A stretch of 64,000 nucleotides of DNA from CBIFVZ01 sp966185765 (GCA_966185765.1 CBIFVZ010000006.1:33503-97502), one strand, 5' to 3'; positions 17,242-26,143 are shown, counted from the first letter of the stretch. Notes: generated by a model from the sequence alone, not told the origin. Numbers and translations are program-made.

Positions 17242-18204
17242 TTATTGGCTGATACTCAGAATGGTGCGGATATTACGAGCGCTGGTGGCGATAATATCAA
17301 TGGCACCGGTACGCAGCGCCCCCATAATTGCCAGGGCTTTTGTGCTTTCTGACGCAATGGCAATTACGCACGGGATCTGCTGAAGCTCTTCAATACTCAG
17401 GCCAATTACGCGGTCATCCATGACGGTATTCACATGTTTGCCCTGAGCATTAAAAAAGTCGTAACCGGCAATATCGCCAATGACGCCCTGATTGAGGCTG
17501 GCGTCATTGATTTCCTGCGGCGTGAACCAGCCAAGCTTCACCATGTAGCTGTCTTCGTTCATATCGCCAATGCCTACCAGCGCAACATCGGCCTTGCGCG
17601 CACGATCCAGCGTGTCTTTCACCGTGCTGTTGCGTAACAGCGCGGTTTTCAGTTCCGGGTTATCAACATAAGCCGGGGCGTACAGTGACTCGCTGCTGCC
17701 GCCGAATTTTTTTGCCAGCAGTCGGCTAATATGGTCGGCATTAATGGCATCGCCCGGGCGGTGCGTGCCGCCAATACCGCAGATAAAACGGCAGTCTTTG
17801 GGGTGTACTGTACTGGTGTATTCGGCAACTGCGGCAACGTTACGTCCCTGGCCGACGGCGACCGTCATGCTGTCGCGAAGCGTGCTGGCAAGATGGGTAG
17901 ACACCAGTGCAGCCACCTGGCGGCGTTGCTCGTCTTCGTCGTTATGGTCCAGTGCAATCAACGCACGACTGATCGGGAAACGCTCGCGTAGCTGCTTTTC
18001 CAGCTGGGTGCTGAACACCGGATGGTAACGGACGTTGATTTCAACAATGCCTTCTTCCTTCGCCCGCTTGAGCAGTCGGCCCACTTTAATGCGCGAGAAG
18101 CCAAAACGGTTGGCTATCTCTTCCTGCGTGACCTCATCGCAGTAGTAAGCGATAGCGATTTCCGTCAGTAGTTCGTAATCCTTTGAATTGCCGGATTTGT
18201 ACAT
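17242..18204 (-). CDS. SorC/DeoR-type sugar-responsive regulator (EryD-like context)
   Basis: 320 residues. N-terminal helix-turn-helix (AIAYYCDEVTQEEIANRFGF, IKVGRLLKRAKEEGIVEI) followed by the SorC-family effector domain (DSMTVAVGQGRNVAAVAEY, FICGIGGTHRPGDAINADHI, ADVALVGIGDMNEDSYMVKL). Members bind phosphorylated sugars and act as repressors or activators. In Brucella the erythritol operon is controlled by EryD, of this same family, next to the same enzyme classes as found here, so control of the adjacent tetrose-type cluster is a reasonable inference. Transcribed in the same direction as the isomerase and kinase upstream of it. Confidence 0.87.
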   Translation of the reverse strand: MYKSGNSKDYELLTEIAIAYYCDEVTQEEIANRFGFSRIKVGRLLKRAKEEGIVEINVRYHPVFSTQLEKQLRERFPISRALIALDHNDEDEQRRQVAALVSTHLASTLRDSMTVAVGQGRNVAAVAEYTSTVHPKDCRFICGIGGTHRPGDAINADHISRLLAKKFGGSSESLYAPAYVDNPELKTALLRNSTVKDTLDRARKADVALVGIGDMNEDSYMVKLGWFTPQEINDASLNQGVIGDIAGYDFFNAQGKHVNTVMDDRVIGLSIEELQQIPCVIAIASESTKALAIMGALRTGAIDIIATSARNIRTILSISQ

Positions 18205-18319
18205 ACGTTGCGCATCTCCACGGATTATAAATTATCAGGGCGTGAACATTTGATAGTCGAGTATATCAGAATCCCGCCCTCGTGCGCCGTGAGAGTACCG
18301 GGAGAGGTCAGCACCTGCC

Positions 18320-19084
18320 TTAGCTCAGAAGTTCGTGTGCTTCGTCCAGTACCGCCTGTAGTGCTGCGGGCTGATGGGCAAAACGCCCCAGAAAGAGGCC
18401 GTCAACATCCGGCCACAGCCGGGTGAGTAAACCCGGTCCGGCACTGCCACCGTAAATGACCCGATGTTTACCCATTGTGCGCACGCTCAGGTATTCACGC
18501 AGTCCCGCACAGACCTGGCGCACATAGTCGTCCGGGGCTGGTTGTGGTGCGCCAATGGCCCATTGTGGCTCCCAGGCAAAAATCACGTCGCCTGCTATCT
18601 CCTGGCTATTATCAAGCACTGTGCTTGCCTGGCCGATGGCAAGGCGAGTGGCCTCAGCGGCACTCACCTGATGGGGTTCGCCAATGCACACCACCGGCGT
18701 GAGCCGGTGTTTCAGCGCGATGCGCACCTTGCGGGCAATCAGGTCATCGGTTTCACCGAAATGGCGGCGGCGCTCGGCGTGACCGATTTCAGCATAGCCA
18801 CAGCCCATTTCCGCCAGCATGGCTGCGCTGGTTTCACCAGTCCAGGCACCGGGTGGCTCTGGGCTGATATTTTGTGCGCCAACTTCCATTACGCTGCCTG
18901 CAAACGCCCGTAATGCGGTATCTATTGCAGGCGAGGACGGGAAGGTAAACAGCGCCAGTTCATCGGGTTTGTGGGTAAGCGGATGCGGGTGCAGGATATC
19001 TGCCACCTCGCGGCACCACGCTGCGGTTTGCTGCCAGCCAAAATACATCTTCAGGCTGATACCGAGCGTCATTCTTACGGACAT
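18320..19084 (-). CDS. Triosephosphate isomerase paralogue (tetrulose-phosphate isomerase, EryH/LerI-like)
   Basis: 254-residue TIM barrel. Catalytic residues of triosephosphate isomerase are kept: Lys in ISLKMYFG, His in YAEIGHAERRRHFGE (normally IGHSERR) and Glu in FAWEPQWAIG (normally EPVWAIG). The usual Asn of the GNWK motif is replaced by Ser (GISLK), and the phosphate loop reads GGSAGPG instead of GGSVKP. Such paralogues interconvert L-erythrulose 1-phosphate and D-erythrulose 4-phosphate in erythritol-type pathways. The start overlaps the end of the kinase gene by ten bases and has GGAG seven bases upstream. The housekeeping tpiA would be elsewhere. Exact substrate unproven. Confidence 0.8.
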   Translation of the reverse strand: MSVRMTLGISLKMYFGWQQTAAWCREVADILHPHPLTHKPDELALFTFPSSPAIDTALRAFAGSVMEVGAQNISPEPPGAWTGETSAAMLAEMGCGYAEIGHAERRRHFGETDDLIARKVRIALKHRLTPVVCIGEPHQVSAAEATRLAIGQASTVLDNSQEIAGDVIFAWEPQWAIGAPQPAPDDYVRQVCAGLREYLSVRTMGKHRVIYGGSAGPGLLTRLWPDVDGLFLGRFAHQPAALQAVLDEAHELLS

Positions 19085-20832
19085 ACCGCGTCTCCTTTTG
19101 CGCTGATTTTACGCGGCGCCAGGCAGTCGCCCACGGCATTGATAATCAACGCCATTGAGATAGCCCCTGCGTCAGGCGTGCCTTTACTGCGCTCGGCAAG
19201 TGGGCGGGCGCGGCCAATTTTTGGCACCATGTTGGCGGTATCCCTGGCGCACTGCCCGGCGACGCGCGCGGCGTGTTGCCAGGCATCAGGCAATGAGCGG
19301 CCCTGTTCGACCTGCTCGCGCAGCGCTGCGCTAAACGGCGACAGCACATCGACCAGGGTTTTATCACCGGGCTTTGCTTTACCAAAGTGCATCACGCCGT
19401 GGCACGCTTGTTCTACGGCGCGGGCAACAGTTTGTGCGTCCGGTTTGTCGTGGTTGCCAATGACGGTGCCAAGCGTGTTTAAAATGACGCCCCAGATGGC
19501 GCCGGAGGTGCCGCCTGCCTGGTCGGCCCACGCGTCGGCCACCTGTTGTAACAGCGAACCGGCCCCTGCGCCGCGTGCCAGCACGCGCTGCGCCTCGCTC
19601 TGTGCGGCGCGCACCCCGCGCTCCATACCAATACCGTGATCGCCATCTCCCGCAACCGCATCAATACGGCCCAGTTCATCGACGTTATCAATCACCACTG
19701 CGGCAAGGCGTGTCACTATCTGTGTCACGTGTGCGGCGGCTTGCTGTGAGGCCGCACTCGCCTGCGCCAGCGGAGCGTCTTCATGGATTTGCGTCTGTAT
19801 GGCAGGTAGCGGCGTTTCATTAAAGCGCGATCCTTTACGAAACGCGGCGCTGTAAGCGGGAGCCTGCCACAGGCTTTCCAGCTCATCGTTAAGCCAGAAC
19901 AGCGTGAGCGACAGGCCCGCCATATCGAAGCTGGTAACAAACTCGCCTACCTGGGCGTCAACCACCTCCACGCCGTGCCGGGCGAGTTCGCGGCGTACGT
20001 TATCCCACAGTACAAATAGCTCTTCATATTTAACGCTGCCAAGACCGTTGAGAATAGCCCCGACGCGCGCGCCCTGCGGTTGTTTTACCGCCGTGGGAAT
20101 ATCGCGCAGCAACTGCTCTACCAGTTGCCTGGCAAGCTCGCCTGCCTGAGGCAGGGGGCGGTCTTCAATGCCCGGTTCACCGTGGATACCCATGCCAAAA
20201 GCCATTTGTCCCGCTGGCACGCTGAACAACGGCTGCTCTGCGCCCGGCAGCCGGCAGCCGGAAAAAGCGACACCCAGGGTGCGCGTGCGCTGGTTGGCAC
20301 GCTTTGCAACAGCCAGCACTTGCTCCAGCGTATCACCGCGCTCGGCTGCTGCTGCCGCTGCTTTGAATACCACCAGATCACCGGCTACGCCACGGCGCTT
20401 TTCAGCCTCGTTTTGTGCGGCACTGGTGATGTCATCGGTAATAGCGATGAGTTCACAGGGAATGCCCTCGGCAAGCAGGCGCTCGCGGGCGAGGCCGAAG
20501 TGCAGCACGTCGCCCGCGTAGTTACCAAATGCCAGCAGCACACCTGCGCCGTTATTTGCCGCGCGTGCGACAGAGCAAATCTGCTGAGACGAGGGCGAGG
20601 CAAACAGGTTGCCCATCGCCGCGCCATGCGCAAGTCCCTGACCGACCAGTCCGGCAAAAGCCGGGTAATGGCCACTGCCTCCACCTACTACCACGGCCAC
20701 CGAGCCAGGTTTGCTGCAGGTGCTACGTACCACGCCGCCGGGTACCTGGCGCACAATTGACGCGTTGGCGTTGACGAAGCCGGACACCATTTCTTTTGCG
20801 AAGTCGGAAGGATTATTAAAAAGCCATGTCAT
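19075..20832 (-). CDS. Dihydroxyacetone-kinase-family sugar kinase (probable erythrulose kinase)
   Basis: 585 residues with both domains of single-chain, ATP-dependent kinases. DakK-type N-terminal domain: VVGGGSGHYPAFAGLVGQG (about 49-67) and His217 in GMGIHGEPG, the residue that binds the keto group of the substrate covalently. C-terminal DakL-type domain: GDGDHG (395-400), which binds magnesium-ATP, and QAGGTSGAIWG. Family members phosphorylate dihydroxyacetone or erythrulose; with an EryH-like and an RpiB-like isomerase on either side, L- or D-erythrulose is the better guess here. Being divergent from the rpiB-type gene, it shares that promoter region. Confidence 0.85.
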   Translation of the reverse strand: MTWLFNNPSDFAKEMVSGFVNANASIVRQVPGGVVRSTCSKPGSVAVVVGGGSGHYPAFAGLVGQGLAHGAAMGNLFASPSSQQICSVARAANNGAGVLLAFGNYAGDVLHFGLARERLLAEGIPCELIAITDDITSAAQNEAEKRRGVAGDLVVFKAAAAAAERGDTLEQVLAVAKRANQRTRTLGVAFSGCRLPGAEQPLFSVPAGQMAFGMGIHGEPGIEDRPLPQAGELARQLVEQLLRDIPTAVKQPQGARVGAILNGLGSVKYEELFVLWDNVRRELARHGVEVVDAQVGEFVTSFDMAGLSLTLFWLNDELESLWQAPAYSAAFRKGSRFNETPLPAIQTQIHEDAPLAQASAASQQAAAHVTQIVTRLAAVVIDNVDELGRIDAVAGDGDHGIGMERGVRAAQSEAQRVLARGAGAGSLLQQVADAWADQAGGTSGAIWGVILNTLGTVIGNHDKPDAQTVARAVEQACHGVMHFGKAKPGDKTLVDVLSPFSAALREQVEQGRSLPDAWQHAARVAGQCARDTANMVPKIGRARPLAERSKGTPDAGAISMALIINAVGDCLAPRKISAKGDAVCP

Positions 20833-21185
20833 CGTGCCTGTCTCCTGCCTGAAGTGTTGTCACGGGTACTGGCGCTTAAGCGCGGCATCCGGTGAGTAAA
20901 AAATAGGTTGCTTTGCAAATGTACATTAGTTGCTCATAAGATTTGAGCATATGAACATCATTTGAAACTGTGATCGCTCTCAAGAATGCTATTTACGCAC
21001 GTTTAATGCGGGAATACGCCGTTTTTTCGCGTAATGCTGTACGTTTTTATTGTTCATATGAAATTATATTGAACTAATGTTTGATTGAGGGTAGTTTTTG
21101 TTCATCAGGCGGATTGCTCATTTGTTTCGTGTTAAAGCAAATGCTCCGTTTTTCAGGGCTGGCCGACGACGGTGAGGTAATAAAA
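20833..21185. promoter_or_regulatory. divergent promoter region of the tetrose-type cluster
   Basis: 353 bases between the kinase gene (minus) and the rpiB-type gene (plus), A+T-rich. It contains the inverted repeat TGCTCA-N7-TGAGCA (20931-20949) running into CATATGAACA (20948-20957), and the same ten bases in inverted orientation (TGTTCATATG, 21051-21060), which is part of the palindrome TTCATATGAA. These are candidate operators for the SorC-type regulator; a related palindrome lies before the transporter gene. Confidence 0.5.
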
Positions 21186-21644
21186 ATGTTAACTATTGCA
21201 ATAGGCGCTGACGACGCCGCTACCGAGATGAAAAACACGGTGAAATCGTATCTGCAATCGCGTGGTATTGAGGTGGTGGACTACAGTCACGATGTGGTGG
21301 GTAACGAGCAAATCTATCCTGACATCGCTTTTAACCTGGCGAGCGCGATTGGGGAGGGGAAATACGAGCGCGGTATTTTGTTATGCGGCACAGGTATAGG
21401 GATGGCGATAGTGGCAAACAAAGTGCCTGGCGTTCGTGCCGCACAGTGTCACGACGTTTATTCCGCCGAGCGGGCACGCAAAAGTAATAACGCGCAGATA
21501 ATGACAATGGGCGCGCGGGTAATTGGCCCGGAACTGGCAAAGACGCTGGTAGAGGCCTGGTTAAACGCGGAATTTGAAGCCGGGCGATCCGGGCCAAAAG
21601 TGGAGCGTATTGGGTATTACGACGCACTGAACCGTCACGCCTGA
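21186..21644 (+). CDS. RpiB/LacAB-family isomerase (EryI-like)
   Basis: 152 residues, the usual length. Family motifs: IAIGADDAATEMKNTVKSYL at the start, GILLCGTGIGMAIVANKVPG (the active-site cysteine in CGTGIG) and ARKSNNAQIMTMGARVIG. RpiB paralogues in tetritol pathways convert D-erythrulose 4-phosphate to D-erythrose 4-phosphate, which enters the pentose phosphate route. The start is placed at MLTIAIGADD, preceded by GAGG eight bases upstream; longer starts would add about 35 residues unrelated to the family. First gene of the rightward unit. Confidence 0.85.
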   Translation: MLTIAIGADDAATEMKNTVKSYLQSRGIEVVDYSHDVVGNEQIYPDIAFNLASAIGEGKYERGILLCGTGIGMAIVANKVPGVRAAQCHDVYSAERARKSNNAQIMTMGARVIGPELAKTLVEAWLNAEFEAGRSGPKVERIGYYDALNRHA

Positions 21645-21858
21645 ATCGTAACACTATCGCTAACCTGGCGCACTGCGGGTCGTGCAAGGGAAATGGTTTT
21701 AGTTTCCTGACCGGGCTTACTGGTGCGCTGATTGCCAGTTTGTAAACGCCCCGGCACAGACTGAACGCATCCTGCGGGAGCGGCACACGGCAGGACAAAC
21801 GGCGAGCCAGACATTATTCACCGGCGTGTCTGTAGCGGCACGCATCAGGAGGCACCTC

Positions 21859-22707
21859 ATGCAACATAAGCTGGTAGTGGGAGTCAATACGGCCATGTTC
21901 GACGGTGTGGAACCAGATGTTGCGTTTCGTACGGTACGTGATGCCGGATTTAGCTTTATCGAGCTTGCCTGTAACCAGGGCTACGTGGGGCGACTCGACC
22001 CGTCGCTGTTTGGCAAGGCTAACGCTGCGCGCATACGTGCGTTACTGGCAAAATATGGGCTACAAACCCAGGCGCTGGGCTGCACCATGAATCTGGCTGA
22101 ACCAGGTGCAGTGGAGGCATTTTGCCAGCGTATCGACTTTGCTCGCCGGATAGGGGCGACGTATCTTAACGCCTGTATTGGTAAACGCAGCGACCGTGAG
22201 GTACTTATCGCTACACTGAAACAACTTGCGCCCATTGCTGCTGATAATGGCTGCGTGATTTGCATAGAAAATGGCGGCGATCCGAATTACGACGTGTTTG
22301 CCGTGGCAGAAGAAGGGGTTGCGCTGCTGGAGGCGGTAAATAACCCTGCGGTGGCGTTCAACGTGGATGCCGGTAACACCGTGTCGCTGCGCCCGGAGCG
22401 TGATGCCATTAATGAAGCTCTCCATATGTTGCCCGGCGCGCGTCATTGCCATATTAAGGATGTGGTGAAAAAAGACGGTGAGTTTTTCTTCCCGGCCATT
22501 GGCGAAGGGATGCTGGATTATGCGCCGCTGCTGCGTGAGCTGGAGCAACGCCAGATCCCGTGCAGTCTGGAAATTCCGCTGCGGATGCACCGCCAAAAAG
22601 ACACAATGCCGCTGCGGGCTGAGGCAGCGGTGGATCCGGTGCAAAGCCTGGCAGTGCTCAAGCGCTCGCGCCAGGCGCTGGAAAAGATGCTGGGGTATGG
22701 GCTGTAG
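21859..22707 (+). CDS. Sugar phosphate isomerase/epimerase, TIM barrel (EryC-like candidate)
   Basis: 282-residue xylose-isomerase-like TIM barrel. Metal ligands of the fold are in place: Glu in GCVICIENGGDPNYD, Asp/His in FNVDAGNTVSLRPERD, His in HCHIKDVVKKDGEF and Glu in CSLEIPLRM. AGGAGG six bases before the ATG fixes the start. In Brucella the EryC protein of this fold epimerises tetrulose phosphates, which suggests a similar role here, but the superfamily is broad and an aldose or inositol-type substrate is equally possible from sequence alone. It follows the rpiB-type gene by 214 bases on the same strand. Confidence 0.72.
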   Translation: MQHKLVVGVNTAMFDGVEPDVAFRTVRDAGFSFIELACNQGYVGRLDPSLFGKANAARIRALLAKYGLQTQALGCTMNLAEPGAVEAFCQRIDFARRIGATYLNACIGKRSDREVLIATLKQLAPIAADNGCVICIENGGDPNYDVFAVAEEGVALLEAVNNPAVAFNVDAGNTVSLRPERDAINEALHMLPGARHCHIKDVVKKDGEFFFPAIGEGMLDYAPLLRELEQRQIPCSLEIPLRMHRQKDTMPLRAEAAVDPVQSLAVLKRSRQALEKMLGYGL

Positions 22708-22917
22708 AGTCAGTGGAACAGCGAACAAAAACTCCGTTCACTTACGTGAATTGGTTGAACAGAGCAAAGGACTGCGGGTGGCCCGCCTGGGTGAACGGAT
22801 CTTATTTATTCTGCCTGCGTTGCGCAGTGCGCGGATCGCTGCCGCTGACCAGCGATAGTTTCGTTACACCTCAGTCAGCTATCTGATGAACCCACGCCTG
22901 TGTCCGGGCAACCGATG

Positions 22918-23231
22918 TCACCCGTCGGCTGTCCAGACAGCTGAGATTGCGGTTGTCTTTAAAAAGCTCACGGTTATCCACTGGATCACAATATGGTTAG
23001 GTGCTTGCACAAGCGGGTACAACTGTGTTGCCGCATAAGCACAGTTGATAATGCCGCTTTCCACCGCACGATAGTCGCCGGTATCCGCGAGACGAGGCAC
23101 CACCTCAACGGTTTATGCGTTGTCTTCATCAGTGGAAAAAAATGGTCAGCAATGTGGCCGAGGGGATGAGTTTTACAGCGGCAGGCATGGCGGCTGCTGG
23201 TAAGCGCATCACAGACTGAAGTGTTGTTCAT
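22918..23231 (-). pseudogene. degraded coding remnant, possibly a solute-binding protein
   Basis: Two overlapping minus-strand frames read like one broken protein: one begins MNNTSVCDALTSSRHACR and reaches HIADHFFPLMKTTHKPL; the next frame continues TVEVVPRLADTGDYRAVESG and then CAYAATQLYPLVQAPNHIVI. A frameshift near 23.10-23.12 kb would join them. The pattern is loosely like the N-terminal lobe of TRAP-type periplasmic binding proteins, which would fit a former sugar-acid transporter of this cluster, but I am not sure that it was ever a gene. Confidence 0.3.
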
Positions 23232-23691
23232 AAGTTTATTATTTAAACTTTTGTCTGGGTAGTGATTGTGGTGACTTTGGCATTAAAAAATTTGCATGAG
23301 GTCACAAAAATATACATAAGCTCCCTGGCGTTAAAAAAATTAATAGCGCTCTGGGAGGGATTTCTGCCTTGTTTAAAAAACCTGAAATCATTAAATATGC
23401 TAAATTATTTTTTGCCGCCCGCTTTGCCTTTCAAACTGGTTTTTTAAAAAATATCTTTTTTATCATGATGATGTTTATTTTATGGCATCTAAAAACCTTA
23501 TTGTTTAGGGATGAATATTAATTAATATTTGCGAAACTTATAAGTGCAGACGCCCACGTTTATTTTTTTCTCCTGCTGTTTTACTCCATCAGCGACAGGT
23601 TTTTCGCGATAACCACAGAAAGAATATTTTGTGACTCAATTCATTTCTTTTACTTCTGAGATATATTTAATTAACAAACATAAGTTTTTAT

Positions 23692-23709
23692 TTTGAACTT
23701 ATGTTCAAA
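23692..23709. promoter_or_regulatory. palindromic operator candidate before the MFS importer
   Basis: Perfect inverted repeat TTTGAAC-TTAT-GTTCAAA, 110 bases before the transporter start. It resembles TTTGAGC-ATAT-GAACATC in the kinase/rpiB promoter (20943 onward), so both may bind the SorC-type regulator. Confidence 0.45.
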
Positions 23710-23818
23710 GAGAGAAATGATTATAAACAAGCGTTCTGTTCGGCAGGCATAACAGGGCGCAAGACCCGCAAGTGCACCCTGCGCACTTACCCTACACAGA
23801 AGATCCCGGAGGTCAGAA

Positions 23819-25147
23819 ATGCAACATTCTGCAACACGGCAAGCGGTACTGACGGAAAAGCCAACCCGAGTCCGCTGGCGGATCTTCGCGGTTCTGTTTT
23901 TCCTGCTGGCGGTCAATCTGATGGACCGTATTACCATTTCCATTGGCCTGCCGTACATCAAAGAAGAATTTCACCTGTCACCTACCATGCAGGGGCTTAT
24001 TCTGAGTAGCTTCTTTTGGTCCTACGCACTGCTGCAAATCCCTGGCGGATGGGCGCTGGACCGCTATGGCCCCCGTAAGGTGATAACCTGTTCGACTATT
24101 TTGTGGGGAATAAGCCAGGTTGCGCTGGCGCTGGCCACCGGCGGGTTGTCTTTAATTCTGGCGCGTATTGCGCTCGGCGTTGCCGAAACGCCGGTCTCAC
24201 CGTCCGGCGCTAAAATGAGTTCCACCTGGCTTGCTCGCGCCGAGCGTGGGCGCGGTGCCTCGATTATGGACTGTGGTAGCCCCCTGGGTGTGGCGGTTGG
24301 TGGTCTGATTATCGCCTACCTTATTGATATGTTGGATTCCTGGCGGCTGGCATTCATTGTGGCAGGCATATTTAGCATGTCGCTTGCTCTGCTTGCCTGG
24401 TTCAAATTGCGCGATAAGCCGGATGACGATGAGCGCGTGAATGCGGCAGAACTGGCGCTGATTCAGGCTGACGATGGCGCGCATGTGCAAGAAGAAGCAC
24501 AGCCGTGCAAAGGGATGGGCATCGATACGCGTTCGCTTGCAGGCATCATGTTTGGCCGCGCCACCTGGGCGATGATTTATTTCGGCCTGCTGACCTGGGG
24601 GCCGAGTTACCTGGCACAGGCACGCGGTTTTGATCTGAAATCTATCGGTAATGCCACGTTTATTATTTTCATGATGGGGGCGGCAGGCTCATTGTGCGCA
24701 GGTTTCTGCGTAGACTGGCTGGTGAAACGCGGTGTGCGCCACGGGGTGGCGGTCAAGAGTCTGATTGCGCTCTCGGGGCTGGTTACGCTCACCATGTTTC
24801 TGATACTGCCCGGCGTGCAAAGCCCGGTGAGCGCCGTGGCGCTGCTGTCGGTGGCATCGTTCTTTCTGACCGGTGGCGGTGGCATTTACTGGAGCCTGCC
24901 CGCATTGCTGGCGCACAAATCGCGCGTGGGCCTCGTCGGCGGCACCATGAACATGGCGGGCAGCGTGGGTGGGATACTGGTGCCGATTATTGTCGGGCTG
25001 ATTCTTGAGCTGAGCGGCAACTTTACCGGCGTACTGACGTTTTTCACCGTGTGTTCGGCGCTGTACGTACTGGGTACGCTGGTGATTCGCTTTCATCATC
25101 CCGATGCAAACCCGCTAATGCAGGGCCATCCGGTGAAAGGATCCTGA
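23819..25147 (+). CDS. MFS transporter, anion:cation symporter family
   Basis: 442 residues with about 12 membrane helices. The N-terminal region (FFLLAVNLMDRITISIGLPY, then GWALDRYGPRKVITCSTILW) has the ACS-family signature shared with the D-galactonate, glucarate and hexuronate importers; a central hydrophilic loop (about 205-230) separates the two six-helix halves. GGAGG lies six bases before the ATG. As the only transporter beside the tetrose-type enzymes it is the probable importer of their substrate, likely a sugar acid or small polyol-derived acid rather than a neutral sugar judged by family; that is inference. Confidence 0.85.
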   Translation: MQHSATRQAVLTEKPTRVRWRIFAVLFFLLAVNLMDRITISIGLPYIKEEFHLSPTMQGLILSSFFWSYALLQIPGGWALDRYGPRKVITCSTILWGISQVALALATGGLSLILARIALGVAETPVSPSGAKMSSTWLARAERGRGASIMDCGSPLGVAVGGLIIAYLIDMLDSWRLAFIVAGIFSMSLALLAWFKLRDKPDDDERVNAAELALIQADDGAHVQEEAQPCKGMGIDTRSLAGIMFGRATWAMIYFGLLTWGPSYLAQARGFDLKSIGNATFIIFMMGAAGSLCAGFCVDWLVKRGVRHGVAVKSLIALSGLVTLTMFLILPGVQSPVSAVALLSVASFFLTGGGGIYWSLPALLAHKSRVGLVGGTMNMAGSVGGILVPIIVGLILELSGNFTGVLTFFTVCSALYVLGTLVIRFHHPDANPLMQGHPVKGS

Positions 25148-25153
25148 TTTTAT

Positions 25154-25178
25154 GCGGCGATCCTGTGCGGATCGCCGC
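25154..25178. promoter_or_regulatory. intercistronic hairpin between transporter and hyi-type gene
   Basis: Perfect 10-bp stem GCGGCGATCC / GGATCGCCGC with a 5-base loop, eight bases after the transporter stop. No T-run follows, so partial termination or mRNA stabilisation is more likely than full termination. Confidence 0.5.
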
Positions 25179-25203
25179 CTCACTGTGTTGATGAGGAGTC
25201 GTT

Positions 25204-25980
25204 ATGCTGCGTTTTGCCGCTAATCTGACCATGCTCTACCCGGAATATCCTTTTTTTGAACGCTTCGATCGCGCTGCTGAGGCTGGTTTTAAGGCAGTGG
25301 AATTCTTTTTTCCCTATGGCACTGCCGCGAACAAATTCAGTGACGTGCTGGCACGCAATGCGCAGGAACTGGTGTTATTTAATATGCCGCTTGGCAACTG
25401 GGATGCTGGCGACCGTGGTTTTGCCGCCCAGCCCGCGCGTAAGGCGGAGTTTCAAGCCGGTATTGCTCAGGCAGTGGAGTATGGCAAAGCGCTACACCCA
25501 CCGCGTATAAACTGCCCATCCGGTCCGCTTCAGCCAGAGTCCGCACCATATCCAACGCTGATTGAAAATATGACGATGATGGCGAATGCGTTTAAAGATA
25601 TCGGCATTCAACTGGTAGTCGAGCCGATTAACCATAACGACGTGCCGGGAGCGGTTATCTCTACCGTTGAACAGGCACTTGCGTTGTTTGATAAGGTGGA
25701 TAGCGACAATATCGCGGTGCAGTATGACTTGTATCACTCGATTCGCGCTGGCGAGGACCCGTTTGAGGTGCTGGGGACGCACATGGAGCGCATTGCGCAT
25801 ATTCAGATTGCGGATGTGCCGGGCCGCCACCAGCCGGGCAGCGGGGCGGTCGACTTTGAGAAGTTATTCACGCTTATTGATAATTCGGGTTATCAGGGGT
25901 ACGTGAGCCTGGAATACCATCCGCATGGCCCAACGGATGATAGCCTGATGGCGCTCAGGCGCATGGGGGTGCTCGGATAG
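25204..25980 (+). CDS. Hydroxypyruvate isomerase family protein (Hyi/OtnI-like)
   Basis: 258 residues, TIM barrel of the Hyi family. Typical opening MLRFAANLTMLYPEYPFFER with FKAVEFFFPY; metal and catalytic residues appear in LVVEPINHNDVPG, VQYDLYHSIRAGEDPFE, HIQIADVPGRHQPGSG and GYVSLEYHPHGPT. Known members isomerise hydroxypyruvate to tartronate semialdehyde (Hyi) or 2-dehydrotetronate to 3-dehydrotetronate (OtnI). The second activity would fit a four-carbon pathway, but no OtnK or OtnC partner is present in the window. GAGGAG lies just upstream of the start. Confidence 0.82.
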   Translation: MLRFAANLTMLYPEYPFFERFDRAAEAGFKAVEFFFPYGTAANKFSDVLARNAQELVLFNMPLGNWDAGDRGFAAQPARKAEFQAGIAQAVEYGKALHPPRINCPSGPLQPESAPYPTLIENMTMMANAFKDIGIQLVVEPINHNDVPGAVISTVEQALALFDKVDSDNIAVQYDLYHSIRAGEDPFEVLGTHMERIAHIQIADVPGRHQPGSGAVDFEKLFTLIDNSGYQGYVSLEYHPHGPTDDSLMALRRMGVLG

Positions 25981-26143
25981 GCAGTATGCTGTAACCAGAC
26001 AGGCACAGTGAAACGAATGTCCAAAATAGTGGCTCGGCCTTTTTCGTACACCAGGTATACCGCTTGAACCGTTACAGCGACAATAAAACCTTCTGTGTCG
26101 CTCATTATGCTGTTCTGCGCGAGAAGTAACGCGATGCATGAGT

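Larger units (their letters stand above)
22708..23818. other. long gap with a degraded reading frame and the transporter promoter
   Basis: About 1.1 kb. The left third holds the degraded frame annotated separately. From about 23.23 kb to 23.72 kb it is very A+T-rich with no gene, and the palindrome at 23692-23709 lies close to the transporter start. No RNA gene recognised. Confidence 0.5.
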
